A stretch of 64,000 nucleotides of DNA from an uncultured Bacteroidales bacterium (GTDB taxonomy: Bacteria > Bacteroidota > Bacteroidia > Bacteroidales > P3), in the NCBI GenBank assembly GCA_900316235.1, contig ONCC01000002.1:1-64000 (forward strand), in the 5' to 3' direction. The number at the start of each line of letters is the position of its first letter. Within the stretch, counting starts at the first letter, position 1. Under the pieces are notes generated by a model, which saw nothing but the letters and a program-made list of their open reading frames with translations, ran no database searches and was not told where the DNA came from. This document shows positions 7,780-16,178 of this stretch, piece after piece. The position numbers were made by a program, and so were the translations under genes.

Positions 7780-8350
7780 AGAATTGCAAGAACTGCTCGA
7801 CGCCAAGCGTTGGCAGCTGGAGAACCTGCAGCAGCAACAGGAGATAGCCTCGCGGATAGGCCGCAGGGGGATTGCCTGGCCGTGGTGGGCAGGCTCGGCC
7901 GTAGCGGCCGCCATCCTCGCTGCCGTGCTGTTCGCACCGACACTCTTCGGCACCAAGGAGGAACTGGTCGCCAAGGCGGAAAAAATGGAAGAAATAGCAG
8001 CGATAGAAGAAACAGAAGAAATGGAAACGATAGATAGAACAGAGACAACAGAGAAGGCTCCTGCAAAAGCAACAACCCAACCCATCCCTTCTGTCGAACC
8101 AATCGCCGTTATCGAAAACACACCTTTCGTCGAATCCCACCCCGTCGTTGAAACCGTTCCCGCACTTCCCGCCATGGATTCCATCCCGTCCACCCCGTCA
8201 GCCCCGCGCGTCCATACCCGACGCAGCACCCGCCTGGCCGACGTGGAGAAAGCCCCAGCCAAACCCAAAGTGCCCGCGCTCATCGCCCACTACATCAACA
8301 TTCCCGACAGCATACTGTTCACAAGCGACATCGTCATCAACCTCAAATAA
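7769..8350 (+). CDS. Single-pass membrane protein, putative anti-sigma factor, cassette 2
   Basis: 193 residues. Opens MEDKELQELLDAKR like its cassette 1 paralog, has one membrane segment at about 38-60, and then a Glu/Thr/Pro-rich periplasmic stretch with ETEEMETIDRTETTE-type low complexity, and an RVHTRRSTR motif. The 11-base overlap with the sigma gene suggests translational coupling, as expected for a sigma/anti-sigma pair. No known anti-sigma domain is recognisable, so the role is inferred from organisation. Confidence 0.7.
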   Translation: MEDKELQELLDAKRWQLENLQQQQEIASRIGRRGIAWPWWAGSAVAAAILAAVLFAPTLFGTKEELVAKAEKMEEIAAIEETEEMETIDRTETTEKAPAKATTQPIPSVEPIAVIENTPFVESHPVVETVPALPAMDSIPSTPSAPRVHTRRSTRLADVEKAPAKPKVPALIAHYINIPDSILFTSDIVINLK

Positions 8351-8359
8351 ATAATTCCA

Positions 8360-9592
8360 ATGAAAAAAACGCTCATAATCCTATTCCTCTTTTCCTCACT
8401 CCTCTCCCCCTGCTTCTCGCAAGAGGATGTCTACCGCATCGAGCAGGCTTTTCCCGTGGCCATCCGCCAGCTGACCATCGTCGAGGGGTGGACACTCCAC
8501 CTCGTCTACACCCCCGGCGAGGACTCGACACGCATAGCCGTCGTCACCCCCTGTCCCTACTACTTCGCCGAGGGCAAGGAGCCTACCATCGTCAAGCTCG
8601 AAGGCGACAAACTCCACATCCTGGCCAACCGCACCATGCCCCCCGGCACGCTGGTCGAGGTGCGCTACCCGGAGCCTTTGGATGCCGTCATCGCCACAGG
8701 CCACGTCCAACTGGACACCCTCCACATGCTCCTGCGCAGCGAGGGACCCCGCGCCGCCGCCATCATGTCGACAGGACGTAACTCAAGGCTGATAATCGAC
8801 TGTCTTGTCTCCCACGGCGACATCGGCGTGGAGTGCCGCGACGAAGGCTCCCGCGTGGAGATAGGCACCGTGCGCTGCCGCCAACTCTATGTCGACGAGC
8901 GGCAACAGAAGCGCGTCAAAGTGGAGCTCATGGAGGCCGACAGCCTTGTGGTGATGCCGCACCATTGGTGGCACGACATCAACTGGAACAACAATATCAT
9001 CAACATCAGCGGCAAAATAGGTGTCGCCAGCCTGATGAGCCACGAGTCTACCCCATACCAAACCTCCATGATGGCAAGTATCGGAATGATGGGGCAATGG
9101 ATCGACCTCGCACTGCCGCGCCGCTGGCGACTCCAGGCCGGATACGGCATAGGGTTCGATTTCAACCTGCTGGCCTACGATGTAATCCTTGAGGACGACC
9201 GGCTCGTCTTCAACCCCAACCACACCGTCGACCACCCGCTGAGCGTCATTGGTCAATGCTACCTCACTTTGCCCATCAAACTACAATATCGTCCGAAGAA
9301 TGAATGGGTCCGAATATTCTCCAACCATCTCTGCATCCGTCTCACACCGATGCTCAACCTCGGGGGCGACGTGTCGGGCTTTCGCAACGGAAGTTATTAT
9401 TCCGAAAACACCAATCTCTTCAGCCGCTTCCAGCTGCGGCTTGGGCTGAGCAACACCCTCCTGGCCTCGGTCAGGGGCGACATCGTCTCCGGCGGCATCA
9501 CATGGGAGCTCTTTGTCGACCTCATGCCCACCTTCCGCCCCTCGGCAGGCGTCAAGGGGCTGCACCAGATAGGTTTTGCTTTCTACTTCTGA
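8360..9592 (+). CDS. Secreted protein: adhesin-head-like domain plus beta-barrel, cassette 2
   Basis: 410 residues. Signal peptide ends near CFSQ. The N-terminal part (about 25-185) parallels the cassette 1 protein: VYRIEQAF, GWTLHL, then TPCPYYFAEGKEP. The C-terminal half is a probable outer-membrane barrel ending GFAFYF. It starts 9 bases after the putative anti-sigma gene. The two paralogs are strongly diverged apart from these blocks, so the duplication is old or under diversifying selection. Function unknown; envelope sensing or a sigma-controlled surface protein are the two readings. Confidence 0.7.
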   Translation: MKKTLIILFLFSSLLSPCFSQEDVYRIEQAFPVAIRQLTIVEGWTLHLVYTPGEDSTRIAVVTPCPYYFAEGKEPTIVKLEGDKLHILANRTMPPGTLVEVRYPEPLDAVIATGHVQLDTLHMLLRSEGPRAAAIMSTGRNSRLIIDCLVSHGDIGVECRDEGSRVEIGTVRCRQLYVDERQQKRVKVELMEADSLVVMPHHWWHDINWNNNIINISGKIGVASLMSHESTPYQTSMMASIGMMGQWIDLALPRRWRLQAGYGIGFDFNLLAYDVILEDDRLVFNPNHTVDHPLSVIGQCYLTLPIKLQYRPKNEWVRIFSNHLCIRLTPMLNLGGDVSGFRNGSYYSENTNLFSRFQLRLGLSNTLLASVRGDIVSGGITWELFVDLMPTFRPSAGVKGLHQIGFAFYF

Positions 9593-9643
9593 CCTGAACC
9601 TCCCCTTGTCAACACTTACTGGAAAAAGAGAGGACTTAGAGAG

Positions 9644-9676
9644 GGGTAAGAGAAGAGTAAGAGAAGAGTAAGAGTT
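9644..9676 (+). repeat. Three 11-bp tandem repeats between genes
   Basis: GGGTAAGAGAA, GAGTAAGAGAA and GAGTAAGAGTT follow each other directly after the end of cassette 2. No gene covers them. Confidence 0.8.
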
Positions 9677-9740
9677 ATGGCGTTTAGAACACTGACTGAT
9701 AGGCATTTACACGCAATCACAGTTGTACGACACAACGAAA

Positions 9741-9772
9741 CGGCACTTAATCAATGGATTAAGTGCCGTTTT
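9741..9772. terminator. Bidirectional intrinsic terminator
   Basis: CGGCACTTAATC and GATTAAGTGCCG form a perfect 12-bp stem with a 4-base loop, followed by TTTT on the plus strand and TTT on the minus strand. It separates cassette 2 from the convergent exonuclease gene. Confidence 0.8.
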
Positions 9773-9802
9773 ATGCTTGTAACCTGTTGATTTCCGTTCA
9801 GG

Positions 9803-10663
9803 CTACCTGCTGCCGAAATGGTCTTTCAGAGCGTCGAGCTTGCGTTGTTTTTTGCGATTCCAAATCTCGGTGACAAGCTTCTTGGTGCTGAGGGGAAAGT
9901 CGGACTTCATCATCCAATCGTAGTAGGAGGGTTCCTGCTCGAAGATTTCCTCAACGGTCTTGCCCTTGTGCTTGCCGAAATTGAACACCTCGCGGTGCTT
10001 TGCATCGTAGCCTATATGTCCCACTAGGTCGGCCCACTGGCTGTTGGCAGTGAAGCGGCTAAGGGCTTCCATGTCGTTAACCACCGGCTGACTGATTTTG
10101 CCGGAGCGATCCTTGTAGTCAACACCTTTGTAGCGGTCGAGCTGAGCCTTGAGAACCTCGTAGGTAGCAATGGTGTCGGCAGCGGCGCTGTGGGCATTCT
10201 CGAGATCCTTCTGACAATAAAACTTATAGGCAGCCACAAGGGTGCGTTGTTCCATCTGGTGGAAAATATTCTGCACGTCAACAAGATGACGGCACTTGAG
10301 GTCGAATTCAAAACCTGCACGGAGGAATTCCTCGACGAGCAGAGGCACATCAAACTTATTGCTGTTGTACCCTGCCAAATCGGCATCGCCGATATACTCC
10401 AACAAACTGGGCGCCAGCTCACGGAATGTGGGCTTGTCCGCCACGTCGGCATCAGAGATACCGTGGATGGCTGTGGTCACTTCGGGAATATGGACGGTCT
10501 TGCCCTCGGCATCGACCGGGCGGACACGCTCCACACGTGTGTCGGTAGCACCGCCAGGCATCACCTTGTGGAGGCATATTTCAACGATATGGTCGTGACC
10601 GACGGTGACACCCGTAGTCTCCAAGTCAAAAAAAACGATAGGTTTGTTGAGATTTAGTTCCAT
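9803..10663 (-). CDS. DEDDh-family 3'-5' exonuclease (DnaQ-like) with C-terminal FGKHKGK domain
   Basis: 286 residues. Exo I motif VFFDLETTG near residue 10 supplies the first Asp/Glu pair, Exo II is around YNSNKFDVPLL, and Exo III is HSAAADTIATYEVL with the DEDDh His and Asp. After about residue 215 comes FNFGKHKGKTVEEIFEQEP, a small domain often appended to such nucleases in Bacteroidota. The enzyme probably trims DNA or RNA ends; the exact process is not determined. It overlaps kdsA by 10 bases at its start and is the last gene of a four-gene minus-strand run. Confidence 0.88.
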   Translation of the reverse strand: MELNLNKPIVFFDLETTGVTVGHDHIVEICLHKVMPGGATDTRVERVRPVDAEGKTVHIPEVTTAIHGISDADVADKPTFRELAPSLLEYIGDADLAGYNSNKFDVPLLVEEFLRAGFEFDLKCRHLVDVQNIFHQMEQRTLVAAYKFYCQKDLENAHSAAADTIATYEVLKAQLDRYKGVDYKDRSGKISQPVVNDMEALSRFTANSQWADLVGHIGYDAKHREVFNFGKHKGKTVEEIFEQEPSYYDWMMKSDFPLSTKKLVTEIWNRKKQRKLDALKDHFGSR

Positions 10664-11475
10664 TTGTTTACAGTTTGTCTTATCGCTACAAGGTGCTCCA
10701 AGAGTTTCTCGGCGAGGTCGAGGCGGAGCATGTTGGCGCCGTCGCTCTTGGCGCGCGATGGGTCAGGGTGCGTCTCCATGAAAATGCCGTCGGCTCCCAC
10801 GGCAATGGCAGCACGACCGATGGTCTCAATCATGTCGGGACGACCACCGGTGACACCTGCTGTCTGGTTAGGCTGCTGGAGCGAGTGGGTGATGTCAACC
10901 ACCACAGGGACACCATTCTGTCGCATAGTGGGGACGCCGCGGAAGTCGACCACAAGGTCTTGGTAGCCGAAGGTGGTGCCGCGCTCAGTGAGCATAAAAT
11001 TGTCGCAACCGAAGGCACGCATCTTGTCAGAGACCTGCTTCATCGCCTCGGGCGAGAGAAACTGTCCCTTCTTGACGTTGACACACTTGCCAGTCTTGGC
11101 GGCGGCGTGGAGCAATTCAGTCTGACGGCAGAGGAATGCCGGAATCTGTAACACATCGACATACTCGGCAGCCATAGCTGCTTCGGCCTCGGAATGGATA
11201 TCGGTGACCACGGGAACACCGAAACGCTTCCTCACTTCGGCCAGCAATTCGAGTCCCTCACGGTCTCCGATGCCGGTAAATGAACTGACACTGGAGCGGT
11301 TAGCCTTGCGATAGGAAGCCTTGAAGGCGAAAGGAATCTGCAACCGGTTGGTGATTGCCACCAGTCGTTCACAAACCTCGAAAGGGTTCTCATGGTCCTC
11401 TATCACACAAGGACCGGCAATTAGGAAGAAATTGCCGGTCTCAGTGTGTTTCAAATCTGGTATTTTCGGATTCAT
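10654..11475 (-). CDS. kdsA: 3-deoxy-8-phosphooctulonate synthase KdsA
   Basis: 273 residues, full length. KdsA condenses phosphoenolpyruvate and arabinose 5-phosphate to Kdo 8-phosphate, the committed step to the Kdo of lipid A inner core. Visible family features: FFLIAGPCVIEDHENPFE near the N-terminus, FKASYRKANRSS (PEP-binding loop with Lys), VVTDIHSEAEA, LQIPAFLCRQTELL, and METHPDPSRAKSDGANML near the C-terminus. It sits between a four-helix bundle gene and an exonuclease. The waaA gene that uses Kdo begins at the far right of the window. Confidence 0.97.
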   Translation of the reverse strand: MNPKIPDLKHTETGNFFLIAGPCVIEDHENPFEVCERLVAITNRLQIPFAFKASYRKANRSSVSSFTGIGDREGLELLAEVRKRFGVPVVTDIHSEAEAAMAAEYVDVLQIPAFLCRQTELLHAAAKTGKCVNVKKGQFLSPEAMKQVSDKMRAFGCDNFMLTERGTTFGYQDLVVDFRGVPTMRQNGVPVVVDITHSLQQPNQTAGVTGGRPDMIETIGRAAIAVGADGIFMETHPDPSRAKSDGANMLRLDLAEKLLEHLVAIRQTVNKWN

Positions 11476-11484
11476 GTAATCGTA

Positions 11485-11934
11485 TCAATAAGACATGTCG
11501 TTGGCGTAGGGGTCTCCCTGTTCTTCCTCAGCCTGTTCGCTACGGCGTTCGGCAGAACGCTGGAGCGAGATAATGAGGGCGCCCAACATGCGGGTGAGTT
11601 CCATGAGGTACTCACGCGACTGGTTGTACTGATCGTCGTTCATCAGACCCAGATTGTGAGCCACCTCGGTGTAGACCACGCACTCGCGGATGGCCGTCTT
11701 GGCGATCTTCAGGTAGTGGTCGAACTGGCTCTTGCTGCGACTGGAGCCTTCGGCAATGTTGAGAGCGATGTCGTAGGAGGAGTGGCAGAACGAAGCTGCA
11801 AGAGTCTTCTCGCTTTCGGTGCGTGGAGCGCCCACCTGGGTCGAGACCCATGTGGCATAATCCGTGGCCTTGGCGTAGACGCGCAAATCCTCAAAACGGA
11901 AAAAGCTGACGGTTCTTTCTTCTTGCTGGTCCAT
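11485..11934 (-). CDS. Four-helix bundle protein (23S rRNA intervening-sequence family)
   Basis: 149 residues, mostly helical. FEDLRVYAKATDYATWV near the start, NIAEGSSRSKSQFDHYLKIA in the middle and the following AxxExVVYxEVA stretch are characteristic of the IVP/S23 four-helix family, originally found inside 23S rRNA genes but common as free-standing genes in Bacteroidota. A mixed-charge tail (residues 125-149) is not part of the fold. It lies 9 bases before kdsA in an operon-like run. The cellular role of the family is not established. Confidence 0.8.
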   Translation of the reverse strand: MDQQEERTVSFFRFEDLRVYAKATDYATWVSTQVGAPRTESEKTLAASFCHSSYDIALNIAEGSSRSKSQFDHYLKIAKTAIRECVVYTEVAHNLGLMNDDQYNQSREYLMELTRMLGALIISLQRSAERRSEQAEEEQGDPYANDMSY

Positions 11935-11967
11935 AATTTTGTAATTTTAGTTTAATGATATTGGGAA

Positions 11968-12951
11968 TTAGACAATTTCTGCGAAGTATTTCATAAATTG
12001 AGTACGCATGGCGACGGAAGCCTTGTCGCTGGGCTGTACAGCCAATTTGCCACGGAATTTGTCGACACTCTCGTATCCCTTCTTCTGCATCCAAGCCTGC
12101 AAGCCTTCGTTGAGTTCCCTCAGGGTATCGATACCGTTCTTATAGAGGCAGCTCACAACCTGCACCGTGGTGGCACCGGCGAGGAGCATCTTCACCACAT
12201 CGTCGGAGGAGTAGACTCCCGTGGAGGCGGAGATGTCACATCTCATCTTCTTGCTCAGTATTGCTACCCAACGCAGTGTGTTATAAACCTCACCAGGGTT
12301 GGACAAGAAAGAGGCATTTTTGAGAGTCTCATTTTCGAGGTCAATATCCACCTGAACATTCTTGTTAAACATCGTCACTCCCTGGATACCCATCCAGCTA
12401 AGCTGCTGCATCTGCTTGGCCATGTCGGTAAAGTAGGTGCCCACCTTGATGCTAATGGGGATGGTTACAGACTTGCGAAGAGTGTTGATAATCTGATTGA
12501 AGGTACGTTCCACATCCTCAGCCGACAAGGAGGTCTCATAAGGCAGGATGGCCATATTGAGCTCCAAGGCGTCGCAACCTGCCTCCTGAAACTTGATGGC
12601 ATAGGTCAGCCAGTTCTCGTAGGAGAAACAGTTGATGCTGCCGATGACAGGAATGGTAAGGTGTTGCTTAGCCTCACGAATCATCTGGAAATGTTTGCCA
12701 AGAGAATCGTCAGCCACATGGGCGGCGATGTACTCATAGCTGTCGCCATAACTGTCGGTGGGAGCCACCACATGGGTGTTGCGCTTGATATCATAGATAA
12801 TCTGCTCTTCAAAAACAGACTTCAATACAACAGCGCCAGCGCCGGCCTTTTCCATTTCGACCATCTTGGCAACATCGGAAGTCAATCCGCAGCTACCCAC
12901 TATAATCGGACTCTTGAGTTCCAGTCCCAAATATTTGGTTTTTGTATCCAT
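11968..12951 (-). CDS. Dihydroorotate dehydrogenase-like flavoprotein
   Basis: 327 residues from the ATG at 12951. TIM-barrel FMN-enzyme features: KSPIIVGSCGLT at the start, AGAGAVVLKSVFEEQ, IGSINCFSYENW, ALELNMAILPYE, PISIKVGTYFTD, and near the C-terminus STGVYSSDDVVKMLLAGATTVQV with the phosphate site. This is the PyrD-related subfamily that is annotated as DHOD-like and whose substrate is uncertain; pyrC at 17592 is not adjacent. A longer frame begins at 12969, but the -7 box at 12974-12981 leaves no room for a leader there, so the start 18 bases downstream is preferred. Confidence 0.82.
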   Translation of the reverse strand: MDTKTKYLGLELKSPIIVGSCGLTSDVAKMVEMEKAGAGAVVLKSVFEEQIIYDIKRNTHVVAPTDSYGDSYEYIAAHVADDSLGKHFQMIREAKQHLTIPVIGSINCFSYENWLTYAIKFQEAGCDALELNMAILPYETSLSAEDVERTFNQIINTLRKSVTIPISIKVGTYFTDMAKQMQQLSWMGIQGVTMFNKNVQVDIDLENETLKNASFLSNPGEVYNTLRWVAILSKKMRCDISASTGVYSSDDVVKMLLAGATTVQVVSCLYKNGIDTLRELNEGLQAWMQKKGYESVDKFRGKLAVQPSDKASVAMRTQFMKYFAEIV

Positions 12952-12973
12952 ATCATGCTTATTTTTCAATCTG

Positions 12974-12981
12974 CAAAGATA
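12974..12981 (-). promoter_or_regulatory. -7 box of the DHOD-like/kdsA operon
   Basis: TATCTTTG on the minus strand fits TAnnTTTG; the -33 TTTG is not exact at the expected distance. It would give transcription of the four minus-strand genes down to 9803. Confidence 0.55.
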
Positions 12982-13139
12982 TGTAAAATATATTTATGAA
13001 AAAAATTTTTTTTTGCTTATTTTAACAATTAAAACATAATACATTGATTTATAATACCAAAAAACAATCATAAGCAAGTATATTTTTTATTTCTCATTCT
13101 TTATTTCTCATTTTTATTCTCCAATTCACAAAAAATTTG

Positions 13140-13147
13140 TATTTTTG
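13140..13147 (+). promoter_or_regulatory. -7 box of the TPR membrane protein gene
   Basis: TATTTTTG followed by CA, 43 bases before the preferred ATG at 13190. No exact TTTG is seen 19-20 bases upstream, so this is a one-box match. Confidence 0.55.
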
Positions 13148-13189
13148 CAACCCGATTTAAGCCAGAAAGAAACAAAAAACATTTTCATA

Positions 13190-13861
13190 ATGAAAGAGCA
13201 AATAGAAGAAAAAAACACCGAGATGGCAAGTGTCATCAACCGTACCGAGGAATTCATTGAGAAAAACCAGAAGAAAATCATCATCATCCTGTGCGCCATT
13301 GTGGCCGTAGCTTTGATAATCTTCTGCTACTTCAAGTTCTACAAAGCCCCCCGCGAGGCCAAAGCCGCCGAAGCCATCTTCTATGCCGAGAACTATTTCG
13401 ACAATGGAGACTACCAGCAGGCCCTCGAGGGTGACGGCGTCAACCCCGGTCTCCTCTCCGTCATCGACAACTATGGCTGCACCAAGGCCGGAAAATTGGC
13501 TAAGTATTATGCCGGTGTCGCCAGCTTGCGTCTTGAGAAATACGACGATGCCGTCAATTTCTTCAGCGACTACAGCGGCAAGGATCTCTACTCCAAGCCC
13601 CTGGCTCTGATGGGAGAAGCCGACGCTCTCGCCGAGCAGCAGAAGTTTGACGAAGCCGCCAAACTTTATGTCAAAGCCGCCAATACCAACGAGAACGAAC
13701 TCACCTCCCCCGCTGCCCTCCTCAAGGCCGGTATCTGCTACCTCGGCACCGACAATGCCAAGGCTCTCGAGCTCTTCAAACAGGTGAAGAAGAACTATCC
13801 TACCAGCACCGAGTATACCGAGATTGACAAATACATCGGCCTCGCCGAAGCCGGTGAGTAA
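13190..13861 (+). CDS. Membrane-anchored tetratricopeptide-repeat protein (YfgM-like)
   Basis: 223 residues from the ATG at 13190; an in-frame start at 13145 falls inside the promoter and is rejected. An N-terminal charged helix (about 1-28) precedes one membrane segment (IIIILCAIVAVALIIFCYF), and the rest is TPR-like, with pairs such as AKYYAGVASLRLEKYDDAVNFF and ALMGEADALAEQQKFDEAAKLY. This layout matches YfgM-type proteins, which hold a periplasmic TPR domain and assist at the Sec translocon or as chaperones. Ends before a strong terminator. Specific role not shown by the sequence. Confidence 0.75.
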   Translation: MKEQIEEKNTEMASVINRTEEFIEKNQKKIIIILCAIVAVALIIFCYFKFYKAPREAKAAEAIFYAENYFDNGDYQQALEGDGVNPGLLSVIDNYGCTKAGKLAKYYAGVASLRLEKYDDAVNFFSDYSGKDLYSKPLALMGEADALAEQQKFDEAAKLYVKAANTNENELTSPAALLKAGICYLGTDNAKALELFKQVKKNYPTSTEYTEIDKYIGLAEAGE

Positions 13862-13883
13862 TCACCCGCCTATAACAAAAAAA

Positions 13884-13910
13884 GCCCTCGCTCATGCGAG
13901 GGCTTTTTTT
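13884..13910. terminator. Bidirectional intrinsic terminator
   Basis: GCCCTCGC TCAT GCGAGGGC, an 8-bp perfect stem, flanked by seven A and seven T. It serves the TPR gene and the convergent elbB-like gene. Confidence 0.92.
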
Positions 13911-13921
13911 GTTGGACATTC

Positions 13922-14599
13922 TCATATCATCTTAGCCAGTTCGCCGACCATATTGGCGGCGCCGTCGAAAATCTCGCTGATGTGCGTCGCTGCCATATAG
14001 GCGGGTGTGGTAAGCACTTTGTGCTCGCTGTCGACACATACGTCGGTGGGGCCGCAGGCCTGCACACGGCAGCCAAACCCCTTGGCCACCTGCGAAGCCT
14101 GGTTGTCGGCGGGACCCAAGGTGAGTTCCACCTCGTAGCGACCCAGGACCTTGGCTAGCACCATGGGGGCTATGCACATGGCCACCACGGGCTTGTGGGC
14201 TCGGAAGGTCTCAAGGATGGCATCGGCCACACTGTCCACAACCTCCATCCTTGGACCATCAAAGGCGAAGGTGGAGAGGTTGCGGGCGGCGCCCATACCA
14301 CCGGGAAGGGCCAGGGCGTCATAATCGGCAGGCTTATAGGCTTCCATCGGCAAGAGGTTACCACGGGCAATACGGGCGCTCTCAACAAAGATATCGCGCT
14401 GTTCCATGTCGAGGATTGTACCCTCTTCTTCGTCATCCACGACGTCGATGTGGGGAACCACCTCGAAGAATCCTTCGGGAGCAAAGCATTGGTACTGCCA
14501 ACCCTGACGGTCGATGGCCAGCATCAGAGACAGACTCTCCTGCAACTCACTGCCATCTCGGTTGCCACAGCCGGAAAGGATAACTGCAATTTTTTTCAT
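13922..14599 (-). CDS. elbB: ElbB/ES1-family glyoxalase-like protein (DJ-1/PfpI superfamily)
   Basis: 225 residues. MKKIAVILSGCGNRDGSELQESL and ALALPGGMGAARNLSTFAF are specific to the ElbB/ES1 branch, and the nucleophile-elbow Cys lies in VVAMCIAPMVLAKVL. The E. coli homolog has been linked to isoprenoid synthesis and shows weak glyoxalase activity; the natural reaction is unclear. The gene stands alone, with a terminator at its end and a heptamer inverted repeat before its start where a promoter would be expected; I find no consensus promoter there. Confidence 0.88.
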   Translation of the reverse strand: MKKIAVILSGCGNRDGSELQESLSLMLAIDRQGWQYQCFAPEGFFEVVPHIDVVDDEEEGTILDMEQRDIFVESARIARGNLLPMEAYKPADYDALALPGGMGAARNLSTFAFDGPRMEVVDSVADAILETFRAHKPVVAMCIAPMVLAKVLGRYEVELTLGPADNQASQVAKGFGCRVQACGPTDVCVDSEHKVLTTPAYMAATHISEIFDGAANMVGELAKMI

Positions 14600-14601
14600 A
14601 T

Positions 14602-14686
14602 GGTTTAAGGTTTAAAGTTTAAGGTTTAAGGTTTAAAGTCAGAGACGGTACGCGTCCCTTAAACCTTAAACCCTAAACCTTAAACC
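14602..14686. repeat. Inverted arrays of a 7-bp repeat between elbB and the trans-sulfuration gene
   Basis: Left: five heptamers (GGTTTAA, GGTTTAA, AGTTTAA, GGTTTAA, GGTTTAA) at 14602-14636. Right: four inverted heptamers (TTAAACC, TTAAACC, CTAAACC, TTAAACC) at 14659-14686. Between them is GAGACGGTACGCGTCCC, related to the palindromic elements elsewhere in the window. The whole can fold as a long hairpin. Confidence 0.9.
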
Positions 14687-14696
14687 AGATTGTCTC

Positions 14697-15902
14697 TTAC
14701 TTATTGAAAGCGTCGACGCTCTCCTTAATCAGCTGGAAGGTAGATTCGATGTCGTTGTCGAGACCCATGGAGAAGCGGATGAGGCCTTCGCTCATGCCCA
14801 TTTCCTTCTGGATATCCTCGGGAACCTCGGAACTGGTGCTCTTGCCGCTGTTGCTGAAGAGGGTCTTGAAGTAACCCAGAGAAACGGCGAGGTAGCCGAC
14901 GCCCTTCTGCTGCATGAGTTCCATAATCTTGCTGGCGCGGTCGGCAGTACCCATATCGATGCTGATCATGCCGCCGAAGCCGTAGCCCTCGTTCATCATG
15001 CTGCAGAACAGCTGATAGTCGGGATGCTCAGGCAATCCGGGGTAGTTGTACTTGAAGCCCACCTCTTTGAAGCGCTTGGCGAGGTACATGGCGTTCTCGC
15101 CGTGCTTCTTCATGCGAATGTGGAGGGTGTGGAGGTTCTTGTTGATGGAGGCGCTGCGCATGGGATCCAGCACGGGACCGAGGAGCATGCAGGTACCGTT
15201 GTTCACATCAATCAGGCTGTTAATATACTCGGCGCTGCCGCAGATGGCACCGGCGACGCAGTCGTTGGTACCGTTGATGTACTTGGTCATCGAGTAGACG
15301 GTGACGTCGGCACCCAGACGGCAGGGGCTGAAAATCATGGGGGTGAAGGTGTTGTCGACAATGAGTTTGGCACCGGCGGCATGAGCCATCTTGCTCAGCT
15401 CGGGGATATTGGCGATGCGGAGCAGGGGGTTGTTCATGGTTTCAGTGTAGACAACCTTGGTGTTGGGGTGCTCGGCGAGGGCTTTCTTCACGGCATCGAG
15501 GTTCTGCATGTTCACGAAGGTGGTGTTCACGTTGAACTTCTTCAGGTAGTTGGCCATGAAGGCGAAGGTTCCACCGTAAGTGGTCATGGAGGCCACGATG
15601 TGGTCGCCAGCGTTGACTTCATGGAGCAGGGCGCTGGTGATGGCGGCCAAGCCGGAACCAGTGACCCAAGCCATCTCGGTGCCTTCCATGGCGGCGAGGC
15701 GCTGGCAGAGGGCGAGGTTGGAGGGATTCCAGTGGCGGCTGTAGAGGAAATAGCCCTCGGTTTCGCCGTGGAAGGTCTCGGTCATGAGGTGTGCCTCGGG
15801 GAAGGTAAAGGTGGCGCTGTCGCAGATTGCGGGGTTCACACCACGGTTGGCGTCGCGGCCATCAATGCGCTGGATGGCGGTTGCGGGATCAAATTTCGTC
15901 AT
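14697..15902 (-). CDS. Cys/Met-metabolism PLP-dependent enzyme (cystathionine gamma-lyase/synthase or methionine gamma-lyase family)
   Basis: 401 residues. The PLP lysine is in VTVYSMTKYINGTNDC, preceded by the Asp of KLIVDNTFTPMI, and the cofactor phosphate site is in WVTGSGLAAITSALL. The family removes or exchanges gamma substituents of homoserine-derived amino acids. The YGxTFAF segment reads YGGTFAF; methionine gamma-lyases usually have Cys in place of the second Gly, so a lyase acting on methionine is not well supported. A standard promoter lies upstream. Substrate is left open between cystathionine, cysteine, homocysteine and O-acetylhomoserine. Confidence 0.85.
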   Translation of the reverse strand: MTKFDPATAIQRIDGRDANRGVNPAICDSATFTFPEAHLMTETFHGETEGYFLYSRHWNPSNLALCQRLAAMEGTEMAWVTGSGLAAITSALLHEVNAGDHIVASMTTYGGTFAFMANYLKKFNVNTTFVNMQNLDAVKKALAEHPNTKVVYTETMNNPLLRIANIPELSKMAHAAGAKLIVDNTFTPMIFSPCRLGADVTVYSMTKYINGTNDCVAGAICGSAEYINSLIDVNNGTCMLLGPVLDPMRSASINKNLHTLHIRMKKHGENAMYLAKRFKEVGFKYNYPGLPEHPDYQLFCSMMNEGYGFGGMISIDMGTADRASKIMELMQQKGVGYLAVSLGYFKTLFSNSGKSTSSEVPEDIQKEMGMSEGLIRFSMGLDNDIESTFQLIKESVDAFNK

Positions 15903-15946
15903 AGGTATAAATTGTTAAATTTGTTTTTAATTAAAATTTGAATTTG

Positions 15947-15978
15947 CAAAAATACATATTTTGCCTGACACAGCCAAA
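15947..15978 (-). promoter_or_regulatory. Bacteroidetes sigma-70-type promoter of the trans-sulfuration gene
   Basis: Minus strand: TTTG at 15978-15975, 20 bases, TATTTTTG at 15954-15947; 45 bases to the ATG. No riboswitch fits in so short a leader. Confidence 0.75.
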
Positions 15979-16083
15979 TTTTTTTTTCAACCGTCAAAAA
16001 TCAACACACACGAAAACTACACTCAAACTTTACTAATAAATGTTAAAACGTCCGATTTTAACTTAATGAAAACCCTATCATCT

Positions 16084-16131
16084 CCCACTGTGGTAGGAGT
16101 TGGTAAGGAGATGGTAGGTAGTTGGTAGGTG
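16084..16131. repeat. Dispersed GGTAGGAGTTGG element, copy 1
   Basis: CCCACTGTGGTAGGAGTTGG followed by two more diverged units of the same 11-bp-like motif. Related copies are at 26808, 41078 and 61175. The rest of the 15903-16238 gap holds only the two promoters and AT-rich sequence. Confidence 0.8.
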
Positions 16132-16178
16132 CAAAGTAGGAGTTTGGACCTTGGAAAGGGGGGTGGGAAAATCTTTTT

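Noticed and set aside
14697..15902. Methionine gamma-lyase
   Set aside because: The residue usually Cys in YGCTFAF is Gly here; only the wider PLP family can be assigned.
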